Part shown: positions 52,875-62,312 of the stretch, one piece after another | How positions within the stretch are numbered: position 1 is the first letter of the stretch | Layout: every line of letters begins with the position of its first letter | Assembly: GCF_042879035.1 (NCBI RefSeq) | Contig: NZ_JBIAOU010000012.1 | Coordinates: 62,001 to 126,000, forward strand | From: Rhodococcus_G sp042879035 | GTDB taxonomy: Bacteria > Actinomycetota > Actinomycetes > Mycobacteriales > Mycobacteriaceae | Direction of reading: 5' to 3' | DNA: 64,000 nucleotides | The notes under the pieces: model-generated | Told to the model about the DNA's origin: nothing | What the model saw: only the letters and a program-made list of their open reading frames with translations | Database searches by the model: none | Program-made: the position numbers and the translations under genes

Positions 52875-53652
52875 CGCGAAAAACTCCTACTCATGTAGCG
52901 CGCCGTAGTTGCCGATCGATCACCCTGCGATCGCAACCACCACGCTGAGGGCCGGGACGCATCCATAGCGCGACCCGAGCAGCCGTGGCAGTTTTTTAGT
53001 CCGATCGGTCGAGTTGACGATTGGTTTGACCCTACGGGAGAACGGCGAGCACTGGCAATGCCCGGATATGCGGATTCCGAGACGGATCGCGAACGGCGGC
53101 CGGCGATGGATTCATCCGGTAGTCAGCGCGACCAACCCAGTGTCATAGTTGATTTCGTCAGTGCTCAGCGATTCGGCCACCGTGTCGGCGCCACACCAGA
53201 CAGGGCACCGAGGGCCCGCGAGGGCGCACGTCACCCTGTTGCGGCATACTGCCAAGCGCTCGACGGGCGGCCGTCGGGCTGCTGGCCAGTGGAACGACCG
53301 TTCCATACAATCGGAATGAGAGAGTGCGGCCCGATCGGCGGACACCTCGCAAACTGCCCGGATTCTACTCTTGCCAACCTGGAGATAGAACACTATGTTA
53401 TCGAGGTAACAGGTGAGGGTGATCACATTGGTGTCCAGTGTAGGCGTGCACCGGGATCCCCATCGCGTGAGGAGTGTTCATGCTGGACATGCGGTACGTC
53501 GGGGACGGGGTCCCTGTCGTTCCAGTGGCATGCTCCGCCTTCAATCTTCGGCGATCGCCTTGCGTCTGCGGTTCGACCCTGTCCTACAGGTCCGATCTCG
53601 CCGATTGCCCCCCTGCCGGGTTCCTTCGCCCTCGAACCATGAAAGGTCCATC
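52875..53652. other. Divergent intergenic region with candidate operator
   Basis: No gene is supported between the CMD gene and the binding-protein gene. GTTTTTTAGTCCGATCGGT at 52991-53009 (minus strand ACCGATCGGACTAAAAAAC) fits the island element and shares 15 of 19 bases with the site at 36947-36965. The stretch GATAGAACACTATGTTATCG near 53383-53402 is AT-rich and may hold the importer promoter. Confidence 0.55.
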
Positions 53653-55215
53653 GTGATCCCGAAAAGACGTGTGCTCGTGGCGGGCGCAGTCGCTACCGCA
53701 CTCCTGCTCAGCGCGTGCGGCGGCGCTAACTCCACCGACACCGCCGCCGCTGGCGGCCCCTCCGGCGACCCGGTCAGCGGAGGGACCGGCCATATCATCG
53801 AACAGGCCGAACCCCGCAGCCTCGACCCGGCCCTGATCGCCAATTCCTGGGCCAACTCGCCGGTTCTCGGTAATGCGCTGTACGGCACCCTGATGACCGA
53901 CAAGCCGAACAGCAGCGACATCGAATACAAACTGGCAGAGGACTTTTCGACGGCAGATGGGGGCAAGACGTTCACCCTCACCCTCCGCAACGGTGTCCAG
54001 TTCTCCGACGGCACTCCCTTCAATGCCGAGGCCGTCAAGTTCGGCTGGGATCACATCAAGGACCCGGCGACCGCCTCCGCTGACAGGACGCAAGCAGCAC
54101 TGGTCGAGAGCAGCCGCGTTGTCGACGACCGCACCCTCGAGGTGACCCTGGTCGAACCGGTCCCGAACTTCGCCAATGCCATCTTGCAGACCGGGATGAA
54201 CTGGATCGCCTCCCCTGCCTCGTTGCAGGGCGGCCAGCAGTCCATCGACTCCAACCCGATCGGTGCGGGACCGTACACGCTCGAGCAGTGGTCGCGTCAG
54301 GACGTCATCAAGCTCACCCGCAACGCGAAGTACTACGACGCGCCGCGCCCCTACCTGGACAAGCTCGAGATCCGCGCAATCGGCGACGCCGACCAGCGGT
54401 ACAACACCCTCGTCAGCGGCGGCGCCGACCTCTCCCTCGAAGGCAACTGGAAGAACATCGAGAAGGCGAACAGCGCCGGCCTGCAGAACTCGGTCGTTCC
54501 CCTCGGCGGCGGGACCTCATTGGTGCTGAACACCACCCGGGCACCGTTCGACGACGTCCGGGCACGTAAGGCGTTCGCGATCGCACTCGATCTCGAGGGG
54601 ATCAACAACGCGGTCTACGACGGCGCCGCCGAGCTGCCGACGACACTGTTCGACGAGTCTTCTCCGTTCTACAAGGACATCCCGCTCGCAGAGCAGGACC
54701 GCGCCGAGGCTCAGCGTCTCCTCGACGAACTGGCGGCAGAGGGCAAGCCCCTCAACTTCACCATGTCGCTCTACCCGGCCACCAAGGCTGTGGGCGAGGC
54801 GATCCAGACGCAGCTGAGCACGTTCAAGAACATCACGGTCAACGTCCGTACCGTCGACGTGGCTCAGGTCGGTCAGATCATGGGGCAGAAGGACTACGAC
54901 ACCCTGGTGAGCACAGTGGCCTTCGCCGATCCCGAGCCGCGCCTGTGGTTCTCGTTCCACAGCGCCTCCAGCGGAAACACCAGCGGCATCAAGGATGCAG
55001 AACTGGATGCAGCGTTGGAGAAGGGACGTACGTCCACTGACGTGGCGGAACGGACGGCAGCGTACGAGACGGTGCAGAAGCGTCTGGTCGAGCTGAACCC
55101 CGTCATCTTCTACACCCGTGCCGCTCCCGGTGTGATCGCGAACGGCAACGTCGGCGGGATCCAGCAGTACGGGATGGGCTCGGTGCTCCCGGAGACGCTC
55201 TGGATCCAGCCTTAG
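53653..55215 (+). CDS. ABC importer substrate-binding lipoprotein (peptide/SBP_bac_5 family), copy 1
   Basis: From GTG 53653 the product is 520 residues. The N-terminus is a lipoprotein signal: basic IPKRRV, hydrophobic AGAVATALLLSACGG with a lipobox Cys near residue 20. The mature part shows the family signature NSPVLGNALYGTLMTDKPNS, then KTFTLTLRNGVQFSDGTPFN, and a binding-cleft region around SNPIGAGPYTLEQWS. It would deliver a small peptide or other solute to the permease encoded downstream. A terminator follows, so it can be made in excess over the membrane parts. Copy 2 at 58709 is a close paralogue. Confidence 0.93.
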   Translation: MIPKRRVLVAGAVATALLLSACGGANSTDTAAAGGPSGDPVSGGTGHIIEQAEPRSLDPALIANSWANSPVLGNALYGTLMTDKPNSSDIEYKLAEDFSTADGGKTFTLTLRNGVQFSDGTPFNAEAVKFGWDHIKDPATASADRTQAALVESSRVVDDRTLEVTLVEPVPNFANAILQTGMNWIASPASLQGGQQSIDSNPIGAGPYTLEQWSRQDVIKLTRNAKYYDAPRPYLDKLEIRAIGDADQRYNTLVSGGADLSLEGNWKNIEKANSAGLQNSVVPLGGGTSLVLNTTRAPFDDVRARKAFAIALDLEGINNAVYDGAAELPTTLFDESSPFYKDIPLAEQDRAEAQRLLDELAAEGKPLNFTMSLYPATKAVGEAIQTQLSTFKNITVNVRTVDVAQVGQIMGQKDYDTLVSTVAFADPEPRLWFSFHSASSGNTSGIKDAELDAALEKGRTSTDVAERTAAYETVQKRLVELNPVIFYTRAAPGVIANGNVGGIQQYGMGSVLPETLWIQP

Positions 55216-55272
55216 AAGTAGAGGTGGACGCACCGGCTCCGGCCCCCTCCCGGAGCTGGTGCGTCATCGCCG

Positions 55273-55311
55273 ACCGGCGGTCCGCGGTGCATTGCCCGGA
55301 CCGCCGGTTTT
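55273..55311 (+). terminator. Rho-independent terminator after copy 1
   Basis: Arms ACCGGCGGTCCG (55273-55284) and CGGACCGCCGGT (55297-55308) pair perfectly and are followed by TTT, about 60 bases after the binding-protein stop. Confidence 0.9.
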
Positions 55312-56530
55312 CGGCTGTCATCGGGTGGTGAGGGTCGGTGAGCGCCCTTCGAAGAGCCACGACTCCCATCCCGGACCAGGCGGTCTTTCGTCCTCGTCGG
55401 GATCAGATAGGTGAACGAGGTCGTCGATGTTTCCTCGGTCGCCGCACACACTGCTTCAAATGTTGAACACCGGAACCTGCACCTCTATACTTTCTGTGGT
55501 CCAGGCCACACCTGCACTCGGAGGGTGCCGCGTGGTCCGGACGCGTCTAGTCGTCAACCAGAGCGGCCCGGTCCACTTCGAAAAGAGGCGTGTGTCCAGA
55601 ACAGACAGCGGTACGCCCGCCAGTCGTCCCAGCCGCTGCCAGCGCCTGCGGTCAGCCGGCAATCACGGTCAACCCGAACAGCATCGTCGAGGCCGACCGC
55701 GATCCGCACTCGCGGGAAGCCAAGGGACTTCGGTCCCTCGCACTCGGATGCCAGCGGTAGGAACCGGCCAGAACGGCCTTTCAGAAGGCGGACCGGGCCG
55801 GAGTACGGTTGCCCCAACGCTGCAGGGACTCAACCGGAACCCACTCATCCATGGTCGCCTCGAGCCCGCTGGCCCCAGGGAGACGCGGATCGAGAGCCCT
55901 ACCCTGACGACATGCGCCCTGCCCTGGAACAGCGTTGCATCCGAAGAGTTTTGAGCCTCTGAACGACGGAGCATGGCATTCGGGCAACACCGCGAATCAG
56001 TCGGTAGGCGTAGCCAACGATACCGAGGAGCGCCTGCAGATCGCCTTCGACGGTGGCCTGACTCCCGTCGCTTCCATCAAGGCGGCCGGACCACGAATAC
56101 TTCTGCGTTACAAGAGATTGCTTCGAGGTCCACAGTGCCCTCGTAGCGTTGCCGAAGACCTGACGTTGCGCCGAGCAGGAAGTCGACTTCGAGCTAGCAG
56201 ACAGGCCACTCCCTCGCTTCAGAAATTGGTGCTTGCAAGATGTGATCTAGGACTTAGTATACTTAGTGAACGGAGACTCTCACGGCAGTGGACGCCTGGG
56301 TACACCCAGCGCCGCCACAAGCGGGCCCATGCACGCGCCATCTCTGCTCCTCGCTCGCAAGCAACGACTGCGCGCGGAGCACCAGACGGCTTGGCATCGA
56401 TCCGGAGCAACCCTGAGAGCCTCCCGCACACCACATCGTGTACCACAGCCGAAACCCACGGTCTGCGCTCACATCTGCACAACACACGACATTCCATGCA
56501 CCACTATGGAAAGGGCCTTAGGCGAACGCT
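55312..56530. other. 1.2 kb without a supportable gene inside the importer locus
   Basis: Frames are short, lack domains and overlap on both strands. The stretch TTAGTATACTTAGTG near 56254-56268 is AT-rich and could hold the promoter for the permease genes. The spacer may be the scar of a lost gene; nothing in it resembles a transporter or transposase clearly. Confidence 0.45.
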
Positions 56531-57484
56531 ATGGTGCTCACACTCTCGAAACGGGCTGGACGAAGTCTTCTCGTCCTCTTCCTGGTGACGGTCGCGACCG
56601 TCTCCCTGCTCAGTTTGGCTCCCGGCTCCGCAGCACAGGTGATCCTAGGTGAAAACGCCACTCCGGAGGCCGTCGCCGAACTCAACGCGGAGCTCGGCCT
56701 TGATCAGCCTCTGTGGCAGCAGTACGCCGACTGGCTTCGTTCTGCGCTGACGGGCGATCTCGGGACATCGCCTGTGACGGGCCAGGACGTAACACAGGCA
56801 ATTCTCGATCGACTTCCCGTAACTCTCGAGCTTGCCTTCCTCGGGCTACTGATTGCCCTGACGATCTCGATCATTCTCGCGGTGATCGCCGCCGCCACAT
56901 CGGGAAGGCCGGTCGACCGCGGCATCAGCGCCGTCACCTCCGTGTTCCTCGCAATCCCGGCATTCATTGCCGGCCCCCTTCTGATCTACTACTTCGCATT
57001 GAAGTTGGGGTGGTTCCCCGTCTCGGGTTGGTCCCGCATCAGCGAGGGGCTCGGCGCCAATCTTCAAAGCGCGTTCCTCCCGGCGCTCGCCATTGCGTTC
57101 GTCGAGATTGCAACCTTCCAACGACTTCTGCGAACCGATCTTGTCAGCACGCTGCGAGAGGAATTCGTATCGGCCGCACGCGCCAAGGGCATGTCGAGCA
57201 AGTACGTCATGTTCCGGCACGCCCTGCGACCCTCGTCGTTCTCGTTGATCACGGTGGCAGGCATCAGCCTCGGCCGTCTCATCGGCGGGACGGTGGTGGT
57301 GGAGATCCTGTTCGGGCTCCCCGGTCTCGGACAGTTGGTTTCGTCCTCCATCACGGTTCGTGACGTGATCACGGTTCAAGGCATCGTGGTGTTCGTGGCC
57401 CTCGTCTACGTCGTCGTCAACATGCTCGTCGATTTCAGCTACGGATTCCTCGACCCACGAGTTCGCAAGGCGGTTCGCGCATGA
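56531..57484 (+). CDS. ABC importer permease, DppB type
   Basis: Encodes 317 residues from ATG 56531. Six membrane helices are visible, starting with LLVLFLVTVATVSLLSLAPG and including LAFLGLLIALTISIILAVIA. The periplasmic segment with GLDQPLWQQYADWLRSALTG and the cytoplasmic coupling motif EFVSAARAKGMSSKYVMFRH, followed by ALRPSSFSL, are hallmarks of DppB/OppB. It forms the translocation pore with the next gene product, which overlaps by four bases. The solute class (peptide, nickel or a catabolic substrate) is not readable from the permease. Confidence 0.94.
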   Translation: MVLTLSKRAGRSLLVLFLVTVATVSLLSLAPGSAAQVILGENATPEAVAELNAELGLDQPLWQQYADWLRSALTGDLGTSPVTGQDVTQAILDRLPVTLELAFLGLLIALTISIILAVIAAATSGRPVDRGISAVTSVFLAIPAFIAGPLLIYYFALKLGWFPVSGWSRISEGLGANLQSAFLPALAIAFVEIATFQRLLRTDLVSTLREEFVSAARAKGMSSKYVMFRHALRPSSFSLITVAGISLGRLIGGTVVVEILFGLPGLGQLVSSSITVRDVITVQGIVVFVALVYVVVNMLVDFSYGFLDPRVRKAVRA

Positions 57485-58374
57485 CTATCAGTCCCTCGGT
57501 AGACAAGGTTCCCGAAGTCGAGCCAGCAGTGGAGAAGCCCGTCGTTCGGGTCAAGAAGAAGAGGCACTCGGTCATTGTCTGGCTGGCGTACTTCTGGCTC
57601 GCGTTGGTCGTCATCCTTGCAATCACTGCAAACTTCCTCCCAATAGCCGATTACGCGGAACCTGTGGGCCCATCCAGACTTCCGCCCAGCTTCAGCTCCA
57701 TCGACCTGTGGCTCGGAACCGACAGTTATGGCAGGTCCATCCTCTCGCGCTGCATCTACGGTGCACGGGTCTCGCTCGTGGTCGGCACAATCGCCGGCCT
57801 CGCAGGACTTACGATCGGCACGACTCTCGGCATGGTCGCCGGATACTTCGGCCGGAAGGTCGATTCCGTCGTCTCTCTTCTCGGCGACGCGATGCTGGCC
57901 TTCCCTCCCCTGATCCTGCTGCTCGCGCTGTCCTCGATCCTCACCCCGAGCGTTCAGACGATTCTCGTCGGACTGACCCTGGTCACCGTGCCGTCCTTCA
58001 TTCGCCTGGCACGCGCCACGACGATCTCCTGGTCGTCACGTGAGTTCGTGCGCGCAGCCAAGAATCTCGGTGCAAGCAACTCCAGGATTCTGCTCAAGGA
58101 GATCCTGCCGAACGTTCTTCCGTCCCTGGGGGCCTTCTTCCCCATCGTGATCGCGGCACTCATCGTGGCCGAGGGATCGCTGAGCTTCCTCGGCCTGGGT
58201 CTGCCGCCGCCGCAGCCCAGCTGGGGCGGAATGATCAACGACGGCAAGTCCTCTATTGCAACGTCTCCTCACATCGTGTTCGTCCCCTCGATGATCATCT
58301 TCCTCACCGTCTACGCTCTGAACCAGATCGGCGATCACCTGCGCCTGCGTTTCGATCGCACCATGCAGGACTGA
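57481..58374 (+). CDS. ABC importer permease, DppC type
   Basis: Encodes 297 residues from ATG 57481, overlapping the DppB-type gene. After a cytoplasmic Lys/Pro-rich tail (PVVRVKKKRHSVIVWLAYFW), the family signature DLWLGTDSYGRSILSRCIYG and ARVSLVVGTIAGLAG is clear, then the coupling helix SREFVRAAKNLGASNSRILL and LPPPQPSWGGMINDGK at the C-terminal side. Pairs with the DppB-type protein in the membrane. Followed by a binding-protein relic and then binding-protein copy 2. Confidence 0.94.
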   Translation: MTISPSVDKVPEVEPAVEKPVVRVKKKRHSVIVWLAYFWLALVVILAITANFLPIADYAEPVGPSRLPPSFSSIDLWLGTDSYGRSILSRCIYGARVSLVVGTIAGLAGLTIGTTLGMVAGYFGRKVDSVVSLLGDAMLAFPPLILLLALSSILTPSVQTILVGLTLVTVPSFIRLARATTISWSSREFVRAAKNLGASNSRILLKEILPNVLPSLGAFFPIVIAALIVAEGSLSFLGLGLPPPQPSWGGMINDGKSSIATSPHIVFVPSMIIFLTVYALNQIGDHLRLRFDRTMQD

Positions 58375-58417
58375 TCCAACCGATGAACTCCGGCGTTTCG
58401 AACCAGGAAAACCGCTC

Positions 58418-58608
58418 ATGATCCCGAAGAGCGACATCAACGACCCCGAGATGGATGCGGCACGGGACGAGGCGCGAGTTTCCAGGACGAGTCGGCCATC
58501 GACGTCGGTTCCGCCGACGTTGTCGTCGCCAGCGACAACGTCGGCATTCACCCCAGTACGGGATGGGATCGGTACTAGCAGAGAACCCCTTGGTCCAGAA
58601 CGAAGACT
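58418..58608 (+). pseudogene. Relic of a third substrate-binding protein gene
   Basis: An ATG-ATCCCGAAG start like that of copies 1 and 2 (IPK) is joined directly to SDINDPEMDAARDEA, which matches the C-terminal segment GIADPQLDEALDKG of copy 2. With frame changes, the remainder reads NVG, then QYGMGSVL and a degenerate end followed by CAGAAC and TGA, as in the last codons of copy 2. The central 430 codons are deleted and the frame is broken. It lies between the permease genes and copy 2, so the locus once carried three tandem binding-protein genes. Confidence 0.65.
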
Positions 58609-58708
58609 GACATCCGCCCCTCGGGTGTAGTGACACCAGATCGGGAGGACCGACCTGACCAGCTCCCAGTCCAGGTTTTCCATCCTCCCAGACCCTGAAA
58701 GGACCCCC

Positions 58709-60268
58709 TTGATCCCCAGGAAACGAGCGGTAGTGGCCGCCGCTGCCGCCGCGATGTTCATGCTGAGCGCTTGCGCCAGCGGAAACTCGACCACTTCAGC
58801 CGAGGGTGGTCCCTCCGGCGACCCGGTCACCGGCGGTACCGGTCGGATCATCGAGATGTGGGAGCCGCGCACCCTGGATCCCGCGAAGATCACGAACTGG
58901 TGGGCGAACTCCCCCGTGCTCGGGAACTCGCTCTACGGCACCCTGATGACGAACGACATCGAGACCGGTGAGATCGACTTCAAACTGGCGGAAAACCTCA
59001 CCACAGTCGACGCCGGTAAGACGTTCACCCTCACCCTGCGCGACGGTCTCCAGTTCTCCGACGGCACTCCCTTCAACGCCGAGGCCGTCAAGTTCGGTTG
59101 GGAGCACATCAAGGACCCGGCGACCGCCTCCTCGGACATCCCGCAGGCGAGATTGATCGAGAGCAGCCGCGTCGTCGACGACCGCACCCTCGAGGTGACC
59201 CTGGTCAATCCGGTCCCGAACTTCGCCAATGCAATTGTGGAAACGTCGATGAACTGGATCGCCTCCCCTGCCTCACTGCAGGGCGGGCAGCAGTCCATCG
59301 ACTCCAACCCGATCGGTGCGGGACCGTACACGCTCGAGCAGTGGTCGCGTCAGGACGTCATCAAGCTCACCCGCAACGCGAAGTACTACGACGCGCCGCT
59401 CCCGTACCTGGACAAGCTCGAAATCCGCGCAATCGGCGACGCCGACCAGCGGTACAACACCCTCGTCAGCGGCGGCGCCGACCTCTCCGTCGAAGGCATC
59501 TGGTCGAACGTCGACAAGGCGAGGAACGCCGGCCTGCAGAACGCGGTCGTTCCCCTCGGCGGCGGGACGGATCTGGCTCTGAACACCACCCGGGCACCGT
59601 TCAACGACGTCCGGGCACGCAAGGCCTTTGCCACCGCACTCGACCTCGATGGCATCAACAACGCGGCCTTCGAGGGTGCCGCAGAGTTGCCGCACACCCT
59701 GTTCGACGAGTCTTCTCCGTTCTACAAGGACATCCCGCTCGCAGAGCAGAACCGGGCCGAGGCTCAGCGCCTCCTCGACGAACTGGCGGCAGAGGGCAAG
59801 CCGCTGGAGTTCACGCTGTCGCTGTACCCGGCAAACAGGGCTGTGGGTGAGGCGATCCAGACGCAGCTGAGCACGTACAAGAACATCAAGATCAACCTGC
59901 GGACGATCGACCTGGCCCAGCTGGGGCAGATCATGGCGCAGAAGGACTACGAGTCCTTGGTCGCCGGGTTGATGTTCAGTGATCCCGAGCCGCGTCTGTG
60001 GTTCGGTCTCCACAGCACCTCCACCGGAAACTACAGCGGCATCGCTGATCCCCAGCTCGACGAGGCACTGGACAAGGGCCTGTCCTCCCAGTCCGAGTCT
60101 GATCGTGATGCAGCGTACGAGGTAGTCCAGAAGCGCCTGGCCGAGCTGTACCCGCTCATCTTCTACACCCGTGCCGCCCCGGCGGTCCTCGCCAACAACA
60201 ACGTCGGCGGTGTCGTGCAGTACGGGATGGGGTCGGTGCTCCCCGAAACGCTCTGGCTCCAGAACTGA
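58709..60268 (+). CDS. ABC importer substrate-binding lipoprotein (peptide/SBP_bac_5 family), copy 2
   Basis: A TTG at 58709, after a GAAAGGA ribosome site, starts 519 residues; the same leader arrangement precedes copy 1. The signal sequence (IPRKRAVVAAAAAAMFMLSA, then Cys) ends in a lipobox. The mature protein is collinear with copy 1, sharing long identical stretches in SIDSNPIGAGPYTLEQWS and DESSPFYKDIPLAEQ. Differences cluster elsewhere, for example in EMWEPRTLDPAKITNWW and at the C-terminal side, which may change ligand choice. It is co-transcribed with the two ATPase genes. Recent duplication with gene conversion is likely. Confidence 0.94.
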   Translation: MIPRKRAVVAAAAAAMFMLSACASGNSTTSAEGGPSGDPVTGGTGRIIEMWEPRTLDPAKITNWWANSPVLGNSLYGTLMTNDIETGEIDFKLAENLTTVDAGKTFTLTLRDGLQFSDGTPFNAEAVKFGWEHIKDPATASSDIPQARLIESSRVVDDRTLEVTLVNPVPNFANAIVETSMNWIASPASLQGGQQSIDSNPIGAGPYTLEQWSRQDVIKLTRNAKYYDAPLPYLDKLEIRAIGDADQRYNTLVSGGADLSVEGIWSNVDKARNAGLQNAVVPLGGGTDLALNTTRAPFNDVRARKAFATALDLDGINNAAFEGAAELPHTLFDESSPFYKDIPLAEQNRAEAQRLLDELAAEGKPLEFTLSLYPANRAVGEAIQTQLSTYKNIKINLRTIDLAQLGQIMAQKDYESLVAGLMFSDPEPRLWFGLHSTSTGNYSGIADPQLDEALDKGLSSQSESDRDAAYEVVQKRLAELYPLIFYTRAAPAVLANNNVGGVVQYGMGSVLPETLWLQN

Positions 60269-60328
60269 TCATCAGAAACACGCGGCGACGAGCCTCCTCA
60301 GCTCTGCCCAGCGAAAGGCATTGAGACC

Positions 60329-61342
60329 ATGGCCGACAACCCGGTCCTTCAGGTACGCAACCTCCACACTTACATCGGTTCACCTCGCGGTGTCGTGAAA
60401 GCGGTCGACGGTGTGTCCTTCGACGTCGCTGTGTCGGAGGCTCTCGGCGTGGTAGGCGAGTCCGGCTCGGGGAAGTCGGTGATGGCACGGGCCATCATGG
60501 GGCTGATGCCGAGCCATGCTTCCACGACCGGCGAGGTGTACTTCCAGGGACGGGACCTCATGTCTCTCCGGCAGAAGGAGCGGGAGGAGGTGTGGGGGAA
60601 GCAGATCGCGATGGTGTTTCAGGATCCTGGTCGTTCGCTCAATCCCGTGGTCCGCATCGAACGCCAGCTCACCGAGGGAATTCGGAGACATCTCGGTGTC
60701 TCGCGTTCCGAGGCGGACAGCCGCGCGCTCACCCTTCTCCAAGAGGTGGGGGTTCCCGACCCCGAGCAGCGACTGCGTAACTATCCGCACGAGCTCTCGG
60801 GCGGGATGCGCCAGCGCGTGATGATCGCCATTGCGCTCGCGTGCGAGCCGGACCTACTCATCGCCGACGAGCCGACCACAGCTCTCGATGTGACGATCCA
60901 ACGGCAGATCCTCGATCTCCTGCGGAAGGTGCAGACCGAGCGTGGAATGTCGTTGATGCTGATCAGTCACGACCTCGCGGTGGTCGCCGGGCGCACCGAC
61001 CGTGTCGCGGTCATGTACGCAGGCAAACTGGCCGAGGTCGGGTCGACGAGAGAAGTGTTCAACTCGCCCCGCCACCGGTACACGCATGCACTGCTCGGGG
61101 CAACCCCGACGATCGACCACGACCGCCATGCACCGCTGAACCTGATTGCGGGCTCGCTGCCCTCTCCGACTGATCCACCGGAGGGGTGCCGGTTCGCCCC
61201 TCGATGCGAGGCGGCGTTGGCGGAATGCTCCGAGCCGGGACTCACGATGACCTCCGTCGGTCCTGATCACCAGTTCGCCTGCCTTAATCCCGTCTCAGAT
61301 CAACCACTTTCATCAGTCGGAGGTACATCCCGTGGCCGGTAG
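60329..61342 (+). CDS. ABC importer ATPase, DppD type
   Basis: Encodes 337 residues from ATG 60329. Walker A GESGSGKSVM, the Q-loop in MVFQDPGRSLNPV, signature LSGGMRQRV, Walker B LLIADEPTTALDV and the H-loop LISHDLAVV are all intact. The C-terminal Cys-rich segment GCRFAPRCEAALAECSE, then FACLN, is the iron-sulfur-type oligopeptide_ATPase extension typical of Dpp/Opp ATPases. It overlaps the next ATPase gene by 11 bases and works with it as a heterodimer. Confidence 0.96.
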   Translation: MADNPVLQVRNLHTYIGSPRGVVKAVDGVSFDVAVSEALGVVGESGSGKSVMARAIMGLMPSHASTTGEVYFQGRDLMSLRQKEREEVWGKQIAMVFQDPGRSLNPVVRIERQLTEGIRRHLGVSRSEADSRALTLLQEVGVPDPEQRLRNYPHELSGGMRQRVMIAIALACEPDLLIADEPTTALDVTIQRQILDLLRKVQTERGMSLMLISHDLAVVAGRTDRVAVMYAGKLAEVGSTREVFNSPRHRYTHALLGATPTIDHDRHAPLNLIAGSLPSPTDPPEGCRFAPRCEAALAECSEPGLTMTSVGPDHQFACLNPVSDQPLSSVGGTSRGR

Positions 61343-62312
61343 CGGAACTGCGCACCTGCGTGGAGAAGACACGCTTCTCAGCGTTCAGGACCTTGAAGTC
61401 GAGTACCGGACGAAAGGAGGGTCGTTCAAGGCCGTCGCGGGTATCAGCTTCGACGTCCGCAAAGGCGAGACACTCGGAATCGTCGGTGAGTCAGGGTGTG
61501 GAAAGTCCACGACCGGTCGTGCCGTGCTTCGTCTCGACTCCATAGCCGGCGGCCGAATCCGCTACGACGAAAAGTGGATTGAGGATCTGCCCGAGAAGCG
61601 GATGCGCGAGCTGCGGCGAGAGATGCAGATGATCTTCCAGGATCCTGTCGCATCGCTCAATCCGCGTCGCGCCGTGAAGGACATCGTCACCGAAGGCCTT
61701 GCAATCGCGGGCGCCTCTGATGACGACCAAGCCGAAGCATCGAAAACGGTGCTGGCGCAGGTGGGTCTGCCCAGCGAGCGGTTCTCCTCGATGCTGCCTC
61801 GTCAACTCAGCGGTGGTCAGGCCCAGCGCCTGGCCATCGGTCGAGCGCTCGCGCTCAACCCACGTCTGCTGATCTGCGACGAGCCGGTATCGGCCCTGGA
61901 TGTATCGGTGCAAGCTCAGATTCTGAACCTTCTCGAGGACCTCAAGAAGGAATTCGATCTGACCATCATCTTCATCGCCCACGATCTGGGTGTGGTGCGG
62001 ACGATCAGCGACAACGTGCTGGTGATGTACTTGGGCAAGGTGTGCGAGTTCGGCGACTCCGTCGAGGTGTACGACAAGCCGGCGCATCCCTACACTCGTG
62101 CACTGCTCGATTCGGTTCCGTTGACCGATCCTGAAAAGGGATTCGCTGGTCCTGCACTGCAGGGAGACATCCCGTCTCCCTTGCGTCCGCCCGCGGGTTG
62201 CCGTTTCAGGTCACGTTGCCCCTTTGCACAGGAGAAGTGCGCCGAGGAGGAACCTGTGATGCGCGAGGTTCGCCCGGGACAGTTTGCGGCCTGCCACTTC
62301 CCGTTGGTCTAG
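61332..62312 (+). CDS. ABC importer ATPase, DppF type
   Basis: Encodes 326 residues from GTG 61332. Walker A GESGCGKSTTGRA, Q-loop MIFQDPVASLNPRR, signature LSGGQAQRLAIGRALALNPR, Walker B LLICDEPVSALDV and H-loop IFIAHDLGVV are present, with the C-terminal GCRFRSRCPFAQEKCAEEEP extension. It is the final gene of the importer operon. Its stop codon overlaps the end of an IS5 transposase remnant on the other strand, so the last few codons might have been altered by that insertion. Confidence 0.96.
   Translation: MAGSGTAHLRGEDTLLSVQDLEVEYRTKGGSFKAVAGISFDVRKGETLGIVGESGCGKSTTGRAVLRLDSIAGGRIRYDEKWIEDLPEKRMRELRREMQMIFQDPVASLNPRRAVKDIVTEGLAIAGASDDDQAEASKTVLAQVGLPSERFSSMLPRQLSGGQAQRLAIGRALALNPRLLICDEPVSALDVSVQAQILNLLEDLKKEFDLTIIFIAHDLGVVRTISDNVLVMYLGKVCEFGDSVEVYDKPAHPYTRALLDSVPLTDPEKGFAGPALQGDIPSPLRPPAGCRFRSRCPFAQEKCAEEEPVMREVRPGQFAACHFPLV

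Noticed and set aside
55411..56652. Open frames in the importer spacer
   Set aside because: Several mutually overlapping frames on both strands with no recognisable motif and no ribosome sites.
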